From Azadirachta indica (taxonomy: Eukaryota > Streptophyta > Magnoliopsida > Sapindales > Meliaceae): a DNA stretch of 64,000 bases. The position numbers and the translations under genes are program-made. Under the pieces are notes generated by a model that was given only the letters and a program-made list of their open reading frames with translations, was not told the DNA's origin and did no database searches. The stretch spans positions 23,567,424 to 23,631,423 of the forward strand of contig CM040452.1 in assembly GCA_022749755.1 (NCBI GenBank), read 5' to 3'. Positions 1 to 16,047 of this stretch are shown here, one piece after another; the stretch's first letter is position 1; each line of letters starts with the position of its first letter.

Positions 1-3000
1 ATGTTATTGGCCATATCACTGAACTTGTCAAAACTGACGATGACACTGATGAAAAGTTCGCTAACTGTTTGGAAGAATGGGATAGTAAAGATTGTCAAAT
101 TATTATATGGCTTCGTAATACTTTTATCCCCTTTATCCATCTATAATTTGGGAGATTTGAGACAGTCAAAGCACTATGGGACTTTCTTGCTAATCAGTAT
201 ACTGCCACTGATATATCACACCAGTATTAGATTCTACACAAGCTTCATCAGATACGCTAAGAGCTCGGACAGTCTATCTCTAATTTTCACTTATAGATAC
301 AGTTTTTATAAGACCAACTATCACTTTCAGAACCTAAGTGGACAACCTCTGAAGATGCAGCGAGATTTACCACTTATAGGGACCAGCAAAGGTTAATTAT
401 GTTTTTTATGACCTTACGAGATACTTTTAAATCTACTAGAGCTTTCCTTTTTTCACCAAAAACCTTTGCCTACTTTTGATGAAGCTATTGATATGCTTGT
501 CTTCGAAAAAACTCGGCTTGCTCCTCTACAACCACCTCGACTTGAAACTGTTCTGGCTACAACTTCAGCTTCTCAGCCTGTTCATACAGTAAGCTGTAAC
601 TATTGCCATAAGACTGGTTACTAGGTACTCAATTGTCCCATCAGGAGATACAAAATTTGTCATAAAGTTGGTTCTCAACATTTTGCATAAGACTGTTTAA
701 ATAAAAGAAGACCAAATCATCTTTCACTACTGTTGGCTGCTACTACTGATAACACCAATGACTGTCCTATCTCGTCATCCCTTACCACCAATGATCTCGC
801 ATCGCTCCTTCATCAACTTTTGGAGAAATCTGGTAATCCTCCCAATTTAACTTACTCAATTCCCTCAAGTATATCCTCTTGGTACTTTGATTCTACGTGC
901 TACAATCATATAACCGTCGACTCTACTCTTTTCTCTTCTAAATCTCCTGTTCAACATTTTTTTGCCATTCAAATGGTAAATGGATCTACTAAGCATTTTA
1001 GTCACTTAGGCTAAATCAACTTATCTAATCTCTTTTTACCTAACACTTTCCTGATTCCCCATCTCACTCTCAATCTTTTGTCTGTTGGTCAATTACGTGA
1101 TCTTGGTCTTCATGTTCTTTTCACTACTTCTGGTTATCGTATGCAGGATCCGTAGACAAGTCAGACGCGTGGGATGAGTCGTAAAGTTAGACGTCTGTTC
1201 GAGCTCATTAGTCTTCATCTGCCATATATATGTCACTCTATTCCTCTGCCTGTTGCCTTCACAACTTCTGTCTCTTTCTTGAGTCTCTAGCACTTTCGCC
1301 TAAGGCATATCTCACTCGGTCGTCTGTGTTCACTTGCTTCTAGTGATGTTCTGGGTACTGTGTCCCATGACAAAATTGATTGTGTCTTTTGTCAATTAGT
1401 AAAACGTACTACTTTACTTTTTAATAATAATGACTCTATATCTACTGCTCTATTTGATCTCATCCATTCTGATATTTGGAGACTTTCACCTAATGCAACT
1501 ATGGGCGAATTCAAGTATTTTATCATTTTTATTGATGATTATTCATATTATACTTGGATATATTTTATAAAGCACAGATTAGAATTGTCTAAAATTTATT
1601 GCGATTTTGTTAAAATGATTCAGACACAATTTTCTTGTTCTATTAAAATTTTTCGCACTGATAATGCTATGGAATATAAGGGATTCTGAGTTTCTAACTC
1701 TTTTTGCAAACCAATGGGATTATTTGTTAATGCTCATGTCCTATCATATCCCAACAAAATGGTCAGGCTAAATACAAACACATAGATATATCCTTAAAAC
1801 TGTTCGTGCTATTCTCATTTCTACCTCTTGTCCAAAACGTTTTTAGAAAGACGCTGCTCTTATAACTCCTTATATTATCAATTGTTTACCTTCCCCAATC
1901 ATTGGTAATCAATCCTCCTATGAGCGACTATATATGACTCCTCCTAACTATAATCTTCTTAAAGTTTTTGGTTATGCTTATTTTGTCTTTATACACCCTT
2001 ATGAGTATACCAAATTAGAACATTGAGCTCATTTATGTTGTTTTCTGGGATATGGCATTGAACATAAAGGTTATAGGTGTTGCGATCTTATGTCTAATCG
2101 ACTCTGTATATCTAAACATGTAGTTTTCTGGGAACATAAAATGTTCTTCTTTATTTCTAGTTTTCGTTCTAAATCTAATGTTACTCCCTTCTTTACTTAT
2201 TATTCTATAAACTTGTTTCTTGATAACATTGTTACAGGTAATTCAGATGAATCCTTAACAGATATGTCCACTACATTACTGCCTGCTCCTGAGTCAACGA
2301 CTTCACCTTTTGGGTCCACATCCGATACTTCCATTGTCCCTCTGTCTAACTCTGCTAATCTTCCTCCTTCATCTCATCAATTTAGTCAGGTAAGACAACT
2401 TTCTATTAGATTTCGAGATTATCACTGTTTTTCTACTACTTTTTTCTTGTATGAGGCCAGTTCTAATCCTATTTGACTGTAAGCAATGGTAAAAGAATCA
2501 TAGGTTCTTAAAAAATCACATATATGGGATTTGGTTGATCACTCACCTCAAAAACAGTAATTGGCTGCAAATGAGTTTATAAAATCAAGACTAAAGCTGA
2601 TGGATTTATTGAACGGTATAAAGTCAAATTGGTTGCTAAAGGATTTAATCAGGAGTATGACATTGATTATGAAGAAACCTTTACTCTTGTTACTCGTATG
2701 ACATTTGTATGAAACCTTTTGACAGTAGCTGCTGTACACCAGTGGACACTATTTCAAATGAATGTTAAAAATGCCTTCCTCAATGGTGATTTCACTAGAG
2801 TTGTTTATATGAAACCTCCTTCAGGATATTCCCATCCATCACATAAAGTTTACAAATTTCGTCGTGCCTTGTATGGTCTCAAATAGATTCCTCGAGCTTG
2901 GTTTGCTAAGTTGAGCGTTACCATTTAGTAACTTGGTTTTCATTCTAGCTCTTATAATACTGCTCTCTTTATTCACAAAGCAGATCATGGCTGTATTTTT

Positions 3001-3928
3001 CTCTTATCTTATGTGGATGATATGATCATTACTGGTTATGACGTTGATGAGATATCTACTTTCAAGGCCTCATTCAGCAACATTTTGAGATGAAAGACCT
3101 TGGTCATCTTAACTACTTTCTTGGTTTGAAGGTGCTTTTTGACTCTGATGGCTACTATCTTTCTCAGTCTAAATATGTATCAGATCTCCTTGCTCAAGCT
3201 AATTTGACTAATAGTAAAATCGTTTCTACTTCACTAGAGCCCAATGCCAAACTCACACCCCTTGACGGCGTTCTACTTAAAGATGTTACCCTTTAGAGAC
3301 AACTGGTTGGTAGTTTAGTTTACCTCACGGTTACTCGACCTAATATCTCTCCTGTTGTTCATATTGTAAGTCAGTATATGCCTACTCCCCGCTCTCTTCA
3401 TTATGCGACTATTCTTCACATTTTTCGCTACATTAAGGGCACTCTGTTTTATGGGCTTCATTTCTTTACCCATTCATCTTTAGAGTTACGTGCCTTTTCT
3501 GATGTAAACTGGACTGGTGATCCTACTGACTAACACTCTACTACTAGTCTTTATATTTTTCTGGGTGATTCTCTTATTTTTTGGCATTGTAAGAAACAGA
3601 TCGTTGTTGCACGATCTAGCACAGAAGCAGAATACTGTGCTCTTGCAAATACTACTCAAGAGATTACTTGACTTCGCTGACTTCTTAGTGATATGGGTAT
3701 TCATCATTTTGGTCCCACTTCTTTTGCTTGTGATAATAGTAGTATTATTCAGATTATTCATAATAATGTCTTCCATAAGCACACCAAATATATTGAAGTT
3801 GACTGTCATTTCATTCGTTAGTATATCACTTAAGGCACTATTACTCTTCTTTCAATCTTTTCTTTGGACCAATTAGCAGATATGTTCACCAAAAGTCATC
3901 ATTCTAGTCGTTTTTGAGATTTGGTGTC

Positions 3929-3956
3929 TAAACTCAAGATGGCCATCTTGAGTTTA
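3929..3956. repeat. Perfect 28 bp palindrome at the 3' end of the copia coding region
   Basis: A perfect inverted repeat is centred on GGCC at 3941-3944, with arms reading AACTCAAGAT and ATCTTGAGTT. It lies between the last RNase H codons and the proposed 3' LTR, where a polypurine tract is normally found. Confidence 0.8.
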
Positions 3957-3964
3957 AATGGGAC

Positions 3965-4194
3965 TGTTAATGATAATTGATTAATTAAATTAAGGACACG
4001 ATTTTTTTTCTTTAATTTTACTAATCACTATTATTATGTTTTTTTTTTATCATGATTTCTTTCTTTTTATATACATAAATATGTAATTTTTTTTTTTATA
4101 TTATCTTGTGAAGCCTATATAAAGACCATCTTTGTATATCAATATATTTAAAAAATAAGAATCGATTTCTTCACAAGAGTATTAGCTCCTATCA
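3965..4194 (+). repeat. Putative 3' LTR of the copia element
   Basis: TGTTAATGATAATTG begins a few bases after the end of the coding remnants, and the segment could end with TATCA near 4194. It contains 'cctatataaagacc' at about 4112-4126, a TATA-like signal. The 5' LTR is not available for comparison, so both ends are guesses from the usual TG...CA rule. Confidence 0.45.
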
Positions 4195-4391
4195 AGTTAA
4201 GAGCTAAACACACGAAATTATAAATTATATGGTACATATACAGTTCAACACATTTTTTCTTCTTTCTGAAAATTGAAGTTCTACCACTTTAAGCACGAAT
4301 GAAAGAAAATAACAACAATTTTATCCATTCATTTTAAACTTTAAGGGGCACCTTCTGATAAAATCAAGGTCACAGGGATAAAGTAGCATAC

Positions 4392-4569
4392 AGCGCTGAA
4401 TATCATAGCAACAAGCACAGATTCCGGATGACCAATGCACTGGCTCGTCGACCGAGTGCCGGGAAACAGAGAGGTCTTCCTTGTGAGGAACAATTTCCAG
4501 TCCCGAATCTGACTGTTCCAATGGAATATAAGGAGGAGGCACATAACCACTTTGGCTTTTCGTCTTTAT
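4392..4569 (-). pseudogene. PLAC8-family (cysteine-rich) protein, orphan first exon
   Basis: The minus strand reads 'KTKSQSGYVPPPYIPLEQSD', then an acidic linker, then 'VHWSSGICACCYDIQRC'. This is the N-terminal half of plant PLAC8/FW2.2-like proteins, in which a Tyr/Pro-rich leader precedes W-S-G and a CxCC cluster. Family members act at membranes in organ-size control or metal transport. The exon ends at a plausible donor (GTATGC, minus strand from 4391). The cysteine-rich second half should follow at lower coordinates, but the copia element starts about 200 bp away. No in-frame ATG is visible, because an in-frame stop lies just upstream. It is either a broken gene or the first exon of a gene with the copia element in intron 1. 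Confidence 0.55.
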
Positions 4570-7425
4570 AGTACAGAAAACCAAATTTAATCTCCAGGTT
4601 TTCTTTCAGATGCTTCTGTAATGTTCTCTAAGAAACAATAAATAAATAAATAAATAAATAACCATTAGTAAAAAAAATAAATTTAGAACCAGTAAGATGC
4701 AATACAGATAAATCTTTGCATTAATCTCATATCGACAACATGTTGATAACTGATATTAATTTCATATGGTAACCATAGCATAAGTAATTCCAAGTACCAA
4801 AGCAAAATAAAAAAAGAAAATCAACGATAGTTATTTCTCAATTGATATGAGTTATGATTGATTAGGGTTTAAGTTTATGCATAATTTAATATTCGCCAGA
4901 AAAACACAAATGGAGAGTTTAATTCCATAAATAAGCACTTCAGTTCAAGATTCATGCTAGATAGGAGTATTCTGTAACAGATAGAAAGAAAACTGGTGAG
5001 CTAGTGGATAATGGAGAAAAATTGTAATCTTAATTTGTAAATAAGAAATCCTTGAGAATCCTGCTCACTCCTTTTGGGACAGCCATTCTTGCATACTCAC
5101 AATCTACTCCACATAATAACCAGCTTTTTCTTACGGCATTGCCTGCAGCCAATAGGTATCATAGTGAACTGTTATATATCTGTTTTCTGGTTCCTAATGT
5201 TATATATGTGTGTGTGCGTGTTTGTGGTCCTTGTTAGCTCATTCCTTCAGAGTTTGAAAGCAGAATGAGTGACATTATGATTCTTTGGTGATAATGGATT
5301 CAATTACGACATTTATATCAATATACCTGCTGGCAATTAACCTTTATATGACTAAGTAGTATAGAATAAGTACTTTACAGTCAACATCCCATTAACTTAT
5401 CCTTGTGGTGAACGGGTGAGAGAAAGAAAGCTTCACATGAAAGAGAGAGTCTGTCAGCCTAGCCAAAGGTTACTGACCGAAACCGAAACAGAAGTTTGTG
5501 GTTTGAGAGCAAAAATTATGACTGAAGCTCATTTAGCTAGAATCTGGAGTGAGCAAATCATCCTTGGCCATCAAACAAAACTCCAATCTTCATCTAAGAC
5601 TCTTTTTCTCAAAATCAAGCTCAAATGCTATGCCTGACAAATATACACTAATCTTTTAGGCAGTTATGTTTGGAAGAAGAGAAAGCCTGGCATGAGTGAC
5701 AAGAGCCTGTCAAATTAGCCAAGATATGACTGCCTTGAAACCTTCCACAAGGATTCTGTATTTAAACTACAACTGAAACCTCATTGCAGAGGCAAGGCAA
5801 GTCATTCTTGGCTACCAAACAAGACTCTTTATCTTCATGTTAGGCCTCTCTTCCTCTATAATATTCATACCCTGATTAGATGCCATTGTTGTGTCACAAA
5901 AGGTCTATATTTATAGCCTTTGAAAAGCATACAGATCAGATGCACATTCGAGAGTTAGTATGTTGACATCAATATGCCTTATTCATTACACTTTTTCCTT
6001 AACACTTTTGTGCACCTCTGCATATCACTAAGCTTACCAAAGTGGCATATGTGCTCTTTGCTTGAGATTTTGAGGGACCCGAATGTACATATGCAATGCA
6101 TTTGCTCCATGTCCTTAAAGCCAATAGAGTCATCTGAATTTGCACAAAGAAGGAAGGTCTATGAAAGCCTCAATTCAGGGAATCTCAGCCTGGCTTATTT
6201 GCCAGAAAATTTCCAATTAACCATATGTATCAGTATTATCAAACTTGCACTTTCTCCAAAGTAAGGGTGTTTTATGTATAATATATACGTCTGTGTGTAT
6301 GACAGCAAGATTTGGTCTGTATGATTTGATTAACTAACAACATTTTGCTTCAGTTAAGTTACCATTTAGAGTTTTCTTAGCATAGCTTTTCAAAGTAATA
6401 CTTCTTTTAGTAAAAATTGTGTAATTAATTATGTCATAAAATAAATGAAGTAAAACTCAAACTTTTAAAAAGCTCACAAAAGTTTAAACTTCTCTAATTG
6501 AATTAAAAAAAGTACATAAATTTTGTTGATTGTATTAACTCGTACTACTTAGTACCTTTAAATGATAATGTAATTATTAGTAACTTGCAGAATATTTCTA
6601 CTTTTATAATTTAAAAAATATATAATGATTCTTAGTAGGTAATCGTGAAAAAAATATTGAAAAAATATTGAAAAATATTGACAATCCATATGCACATACT
6701 TAAATTTTTATTTTTCAAATTACTAAAAATCCATTTAGCTTTTTCAGTATGTATGAGTTTTGGAAACGATAATAAAATGAAAAACGAAAAAAAATTAAAA
6801 CAACTTGTTGACTGACGACGCTTTCTTTGACAAGTTGTCAAGGAAAACGATGCGCAGCCAAGACAAACAAACGAAGTTGGAAAGCGTTTCATGCAACGAC
6901 ATCGTATTAGCAAGTGTAGAAATGGCAAGCGTAGAAACAATCTAAATTTTACATTTAAATTTGAATAACAACATTTTCGTCTCTAAAATTTGTTACTTTT
7001 ATAAATTATGACATAATTTTCTCAATTTTTTTATTTAGTCCCTTCCATAATCCATCTACGTTTTGGCGCATAACATACCGTCTATCGAGGACTAAATTGT
7101 CACAATTGATAGAATCATAGACGAACTCAGTACTTTTTTCAAAGCTTAAGCACAAAATTGTCATTACGCTGTCCTCTGATTTTCTGATCCGCGTAAATTC
7201 ATCTCGACCGTAGATATTCTCTGGAGGGTTGAGATTAAAAGAGGAATGAAGAAAGAATTTTGAGCAAAACGTAGAGGATCTGAATCTGTACGAAAGTGTA
7301 ATCCAATATATCCTATCTATCCAACGTAACTGTGACAAAGCCTTGGATTGGAAGCCAAACTAGTACCATTTTCACTTGCTTCCTATAATTCGTTTCTGTC
7401 TCTGTGCTTCTGACTCTGTGTATCA
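4570..7425. other. Intergenic region without a recognisable gene
   Basis: AT-rich sequence between the PLAC8 exon and HEMC. Short open frames (for example 5416-5637 and 5974-6264) match nothing I recognise. The only structure seen is a diverged direct duplication, about 5416-5615 against about 5680-5860. The last few hundred bases should hold the HEMC promoter and 5' leader, but I could not fix a transcription start. Confidence 0.6.
4636..4661. repeat. AATA microsatellite
   Basis: About six tandem AATA units on the + strand. Confidence 0.9.
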
Positions 7426-11418
<3,993 letters not shown>

Positions 11419-13235
11419 GTAGTTTAACAACAGCACAAGGAGAAAGAGAAAAGCTTGAGTCTTCTTGTTTAACTTAAAATGGTTGTTTCCCACCGTCCAA
11501 TTTTCCTCCTTAGCTGTTATTTGTTGTAACATTAAGAACAATAGTTCTATTGATTATCAGCTAGAAGAGAATGTTGCAAGAGGCTTAGATGATTCTGTTC
11601 TTTTAATAATATTAGAAAGTCAATTGTTCTCTTCATCTTTCTGTGTATGTGCACGGTCATTGGTATGTGTTGTGCTTTGACATGTGTGGTGCATGTCTGT
11701 GAAATGATTTATCTACAAGAACGTATTATTCAGAAGCCTTGCTTTTAGCCCATATTGGGGCATGCTAGGTTGGTGGTAGATGTTTTGGAATAGATTATAG
11801 AATGGCTATGATTTGCATGGATTTGTGGTCTACAATACCTAAAATGGGTAAGGTAGGCCTGCTTCGTCATCTTATTCAATGATCCGAAGTAGAACATGTT
11901 GCTTTGAATTCAGATTACATCAGTTAGATTCATTAGCCCTTTGCTGCAACCATGCACTAAGGGATTGTTAGGTCTGTTTCTCAATGCTCCAGCAGGTAAA
12001 CTTCTTTCATTGTCCATCACATTTTTGGTTTCAAGTTACTATTCTTTTTTGGTTGGGATTGAGTTTTATATACATCTGTTTGGACAGAATTGAAGGGTAT
12101 GACTTGTGCAAATGTATATTCAGGTATGTAATCTTTCTCTGCAATTCTAGGGTGAAGGTTGAATCAGTACCATAAAGTTCACAAGTAAAATAACTTTTTC
12201 AACACCATAAGTTGTACAGTAATTACTTCGGCATTATTTGTGGAAAGGAGTGTTAACTTAAGCTTTTAGGTCAAGTGTTAACCTGAAATGGTATAGGAGT
12301 ATTTTGACCTTATGATGTGGGGTTCGAGTTCCCCTGAAGCTAATTCTCTTTGGTTAAATAATAATTTATTCACACATAATGAAATGGATTGCCTGTGATT
12401 AATATTTGAATCCATGTGACAAGAATTTTACCTGTTAAATGAGTCCATCCTTGCATGTGAGAGTGTTAAAACTTACATTGTATGTTTGGATCCTTACTTG
12501 TTGGCTTAAGCTTTTAGATCAAGAAAGAATTGTCTTGGAGTTGAACAGAATTTCTAGCACATGTAGTCAAATGATACTTTTTGAAACTTCTGGTATTTAT
12601 GTTATGCTTTCTAAAGTAGAAGAACTCTCTCAGACTATTTTTAATGCAAATTGACATTATTATCCCTTTGTTGTCTGAGTTTGTTCTGATGTTGACACGT
12701 TGTTAGCTAAATGAAATCTTTTAGAAACTTTGTTACTTATGTGATACCTTCAGAAGCATGTGGTTGTCAGCTTGTAGCTTGATATTAGTAGTTAGATGAT
12801 ATTTTTTCCTTTGTTTTTATATACAAACTCTTAAGCAAATTGTACTCATTCAAACTAATAAAACTTTAAGTGCCTCTTTATTTTATTTTTTTTGGAGGAA
12901 ATAGGATATGTGGCCTCAATAAGATTGCTACATCTGTTTGTTTAGGTAGAGTAAATATATGAAGTAGTATTCAAAAGTTATACACTCAGATTTCGTGTAA
13001 AGTAGTCAATGTGATAGTTGAAGTGGCTGCTAAGATCGCTACATGCATAGTGGCAGTAAGTTGTTTCCATGTTATTGTTTGTCCAATTTTGTTTGGAAAA
13101 TTAATAGATTGTTGATACCAATCTTTTATTCTGTGATTAAAATTTTGATCCATGCAACAAGCATGCTACATGTTAAATGAGTCCAGCCTTGCTTGTTGCA
13201 TTCTCTTCACCGCACCTGAAGACTCATATCTTTTG
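11419..13235. other. Intergenic, with small dispersed repeats
   Basis: No gene is recognised. A 66 bp sequence at 12393-12458 (starting CTGTGATTAA) recurs at 13131-13197, just before the HEMC exon 1 relic. A 'CTTAAGCTTTTAG' motif occurs near 12256 and 12506. These look like worn remnants of mobile elements. Confidence 0.5.
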
Positions 13236-13530
13236 CTAACAGTCCTAAGAGTTCTTAGAAACAAAGTGCTGGGTTTGTAAGAGCCTTGGTAGCTGTTGAA
13301 ACCAAGGTTGCAGATTTCAGTTATCAGAATTGGCACTAGAGGAAGGCATCTTTTTCTTACTTTGTTATTCTGGGTCAGCTTTTGTTTGTGTAATCTATCT
13401 TTGGATTTCGCTCAATTATGTGAATGATAGGATTTATTGGTTTCTGATACTTGGTTGTTATTCATCGTACAAGACTTTTGCTTCTGGATTTAATGTGAAA
13501 ACTCTAGCGTTGGCTTTGGTCAAATAGCCA
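13236..13530 (+). pseudogene. Relic duplicate of HEMC exon 1 and the start of intron 1
   Basis: The segment follows the last part of HEMC exon 1 and the first stretch of intron 1 (about 7520-7815). Shared blocks include 'GGGTTTGTAAGAGC', 'CAGAATTGGCACTAGAGGAA' and 'TCTGGATTTAATGTGAAAAC'. The exon donor base pattern has changed (AAGGTG to AAGGCA), intron bases are missing, and no later exons follow. It is a non-functional partial tandem duplication, about 1.8 kb beyond the parent gene. Confidence 0.88.
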
Positions 13531-14430
13531 GTTAAATTATTGTTATTATTGTTGTTGGAAGTTAAATTTTTTATATAAAAGGTAATTAATTGTTTGATTA
13601 TAGTAACAGGTGATAGAAAAAATATTATACAATCACGCTAAATATAAATTTTGTGATGTAAAATTTGTTATGGTTACATTGTTAGAGTAATACAAAGGAA
13701 ATTAGAAAATAATGTTTTAGATAGTTTAATATCTGTAAAAAAGTAAAAGAAGTTATTAGAAAAATTTGAACTTGATGTCAGCTTTTTTCTAGTCATGGAA
13801 AGATTCTTTTCGTATTGCAATCAAATGAGCGAAGGAAATACCTTTTTTTTAATTTTATGCAAGAAAAAGCCATTAAAACAATTATAGAAACCATAATCAA
13901 AATTTGTATTTCTTTTACCAGGAGTTATTCTAATTTTGATAAATTCTTTTGTAATTAATTTTTTAATCTTAATTTTCGTTCAAATATTGAATATTTGCCT
14001 CTAAGTTTTAGGGTATTTCTAAAACTGTTCTTTCTAATACTTCAAAACTAAAAATATTATAAAACAATGCTTGATTGAAACTTCATTAGGTGGAGTCGAA
14101 ATTCTAGAGTATGTTTGGTAAATTTTTTAAAATAATATCTTTAAAAATAATACAAACAATGTGTTTAAGGAAACGTGTTTGATGGTGTCCATTAAAATAA
14201 TTCTCTAAAATAAAGAAAATGAGAGGAATAAGTAGAGTAATTATTTTTAAAAAAATACAATTAACTTAGAAAATTTATTTTGTCAGAAAAAGTTGAGGAT
14301 AAGAATAATAAAATGTCATTTTTCTTTCCTACTTAATGAAAATTTATAAAAATAATAGTTTTCTATTATCGAAAATAAATTCTCACAGAATATGCAAGTT
14401 AAGTCTATTCTTTTTCTATTTTTTTTTAAA
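13531..14430. other. AT-rich intergenic DNA, possibly part of an older element
   Basis: No gene is seen. 'GTTTGGTAAATTTTTTAAAAT' near 14115 is loosely mirrored by the reverse complement of sequence near 15640-15660. The 14431-15620 element may therefore sit inside an older inverted-repeat element. Confidence 0.35.
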
Positions 14431-15620
14431 GGGTTATTTTCAGTTTTCTCCCCTGAAGTTTAGGAAACTATCACTTTACAAAAAGGAAAAGGTTTGGGCA
14501 AGACTCATTTACCTTCTCTTAACCGTTTGTTTGTTGACTAACTAAAAAATGTGCAATTACTAAAATACCTTCAACATTTTACTTTGACAACTAAAAACAA
14601 AATTGAAGAAATTTTCACAAAAAATTAGTTGTCCCTCTCTTCGATAATGCATAATTCCAACAGCAGCCGAATTAATTTTGTTAAAAAATACAATAGCATT
14701 TAGAGGGGAAAACGGAGAGAAATACAAGTAGAAAATTTTTATAGAGAGCTGTTGCAATCCATGTTGCAGCAGTAGAAAAAGTATCAAGTATCAATTAGGA
14801 GGCAGTAATCGTAGCAAAGTAGCAATAACAAAACCTAGCCAACAACTGGCAACAACCAAGCATATCTAACATTGACCAAATACCCCGAAAGAAGGAACAA
14901 ACAACAACAGCAAATTCGAATGCCTAAGATGTCCTAATATATTCCTCTCCAACCTAAATTGTTTCTCACTATGTTTACAAGCATTAAGCCTCTTTATATC
15001 CAAAGTAAAGCCATTTGGCAACACCACATCTTTACCACCATCAACGCCCTCTCTCTTTTCTTCTTACTAACTCCAGATAAAAAATCATAAAATTATAAAT
15101 CCTAAAGCATCATTAATACTAACGATGATAAGAATAGCACTTGAAAAGGAGTTGCTATTGAGTTTTGAAGATTTATCAAGCGGGTGGAAGAGACGTCGGC
15201 GGTTAGATAATGAGTGTAGAAAGAGATCGTTGTTGTTGTCGGGTGGTGGAGGAGCCCATTGATGGATGGTGAATGAAGACGACGAGGAGAGAGCGAGGGT
15301 CAACTACTGTTGTTGGGTAGAGAGGGCGGCGGCCGATTGGTGAGGGAGGAGGTGATTATGTTGCTGTGTAGAGAGAGAGAGTGGGAAGAAGAGGGGTGGC
15401 GGCCGGTGGGTTGGTGAAAATGATAATTTTAGGTTTTCAAATGAGAACAAATAAATAAAATAATTGTAAAACTGCTTTTCGCTCTTCACATTTTTACCAT
15501 TAAATTTAACAGTAAATTAACGGTCAAAATTAACTAAGGGGAGGTCACTTAACCTTTCCTCAAACCTTTCCGTAAAGTGATAATTTCCTAAACCTCAGGG
15601 GAGGAAACTGAAAATAACCC
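14431..15620. mobile_element. Non-autonomous terminal-inverted-repeat DNA transposon, 1190 bp
   Basis: The ends are inverted copies: GGGTTATTTTCAG at 14431 is matched by CTGAAAATAACCC ending at 15620. The first 49 bp differ at about three sites, and weaker similarity continues to about 100 bp. TTTTTAAA directly flanks both ends (14423-14430 and 15621-15628), a plausible 8 bp target duplication, but low in complexity. Long terminal repeats suggest a MULE-type element, whereas an 8 bp duplication would suit hAT. No transposase is present. The minus strand has GC-rich, Ser/Pro-rich open frames at 15489-15304 and 15303-15085, which may be a captured gene fragment. Confidence 0.75.
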
Positions 15621-15628
15621 TTTTTAAA

Positions 15629-16047
15629 TGAAAAACAATTTAAAAAATACATGCAAACAACCTATTATTTTATTTATTTAAATAAAAAGGGACATTCCCT
15701 CTCAAATCATATAACTTCTGGTGAAAGTGTACGAAAATTTTTATTTGCCATCGTAAAAAAAGCTGATTGTAAAAGTGTTAATCAAATTTACGTCCCATTG
15801 TTACAGTACGAATGCTGATCTTATTCCGGAAACCAAGGGTGAAAAACGCATCAATCACGTGATTGGACCCACCCTGACAGATGGAAATCTCATCGCGTCC
15901 ATCCAATGGCTGGCATTCACTAAAACGAATCACGTACACTCTCTTAAAACTACACTCAAGCACAGATTCTCCTCTCCTCTATTCCCTGCTTCTGCAAGTA
16001 AACCAAAATTTCAGGTGAAAGAAGAGGCAGTGAACTGAAAACACGCC
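15629..16047. other. Upstream region of the erlin gene
   Basis: No separate gene is seen. The last 200 bases probably hold the promoter and 5' leader of the erlin-like gene at 16048; I found no certain core element. Confidence 0.4.

Larger units (their letters stand above)
1..4194 (+). mobile_element. Ty1/copia LTR retrotransposon, degenerate, 5' end outside window
   Basis: Broken reading frames give copia domains in the copia order. A UBN2-type gag region (about 1-480; 'WDFLANQYTATD') is followed by zinc-knuckle-like Cys/His motifs (about 600-700). The integrase core (about 1360-1690) has an 'LIHSDIW' and an 'RTDNAMEY' motif. The reverse transcriptase (about 2570-3300) keeps 'LVAKGFNQ', 'NAFLNGD' and 'YVDDMIITG'. 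The RNase H (about 3490-3860) keeps '[10 protein letters not shown]'. Integrase before reverse transcriptase identifies copia rather than gypsy. Many in-frame stops and shifts separate the pieces, so the copy cannot make a polyprotein. The 5' LTR and the start of gag lie left of the window. Confidence 0.88.

Noticed and set aside
12241..12540. CTTAAGCTTTTAG repeats considered as ends of a MITE
   Set aside because: Both copies are in the same orientation and no target duplication or matching inverted end was found.
15775..16038. Open frame just upstream of erlin
   Set aside because: It has no family resemblance and lies in the probable erlin promoter and leader.
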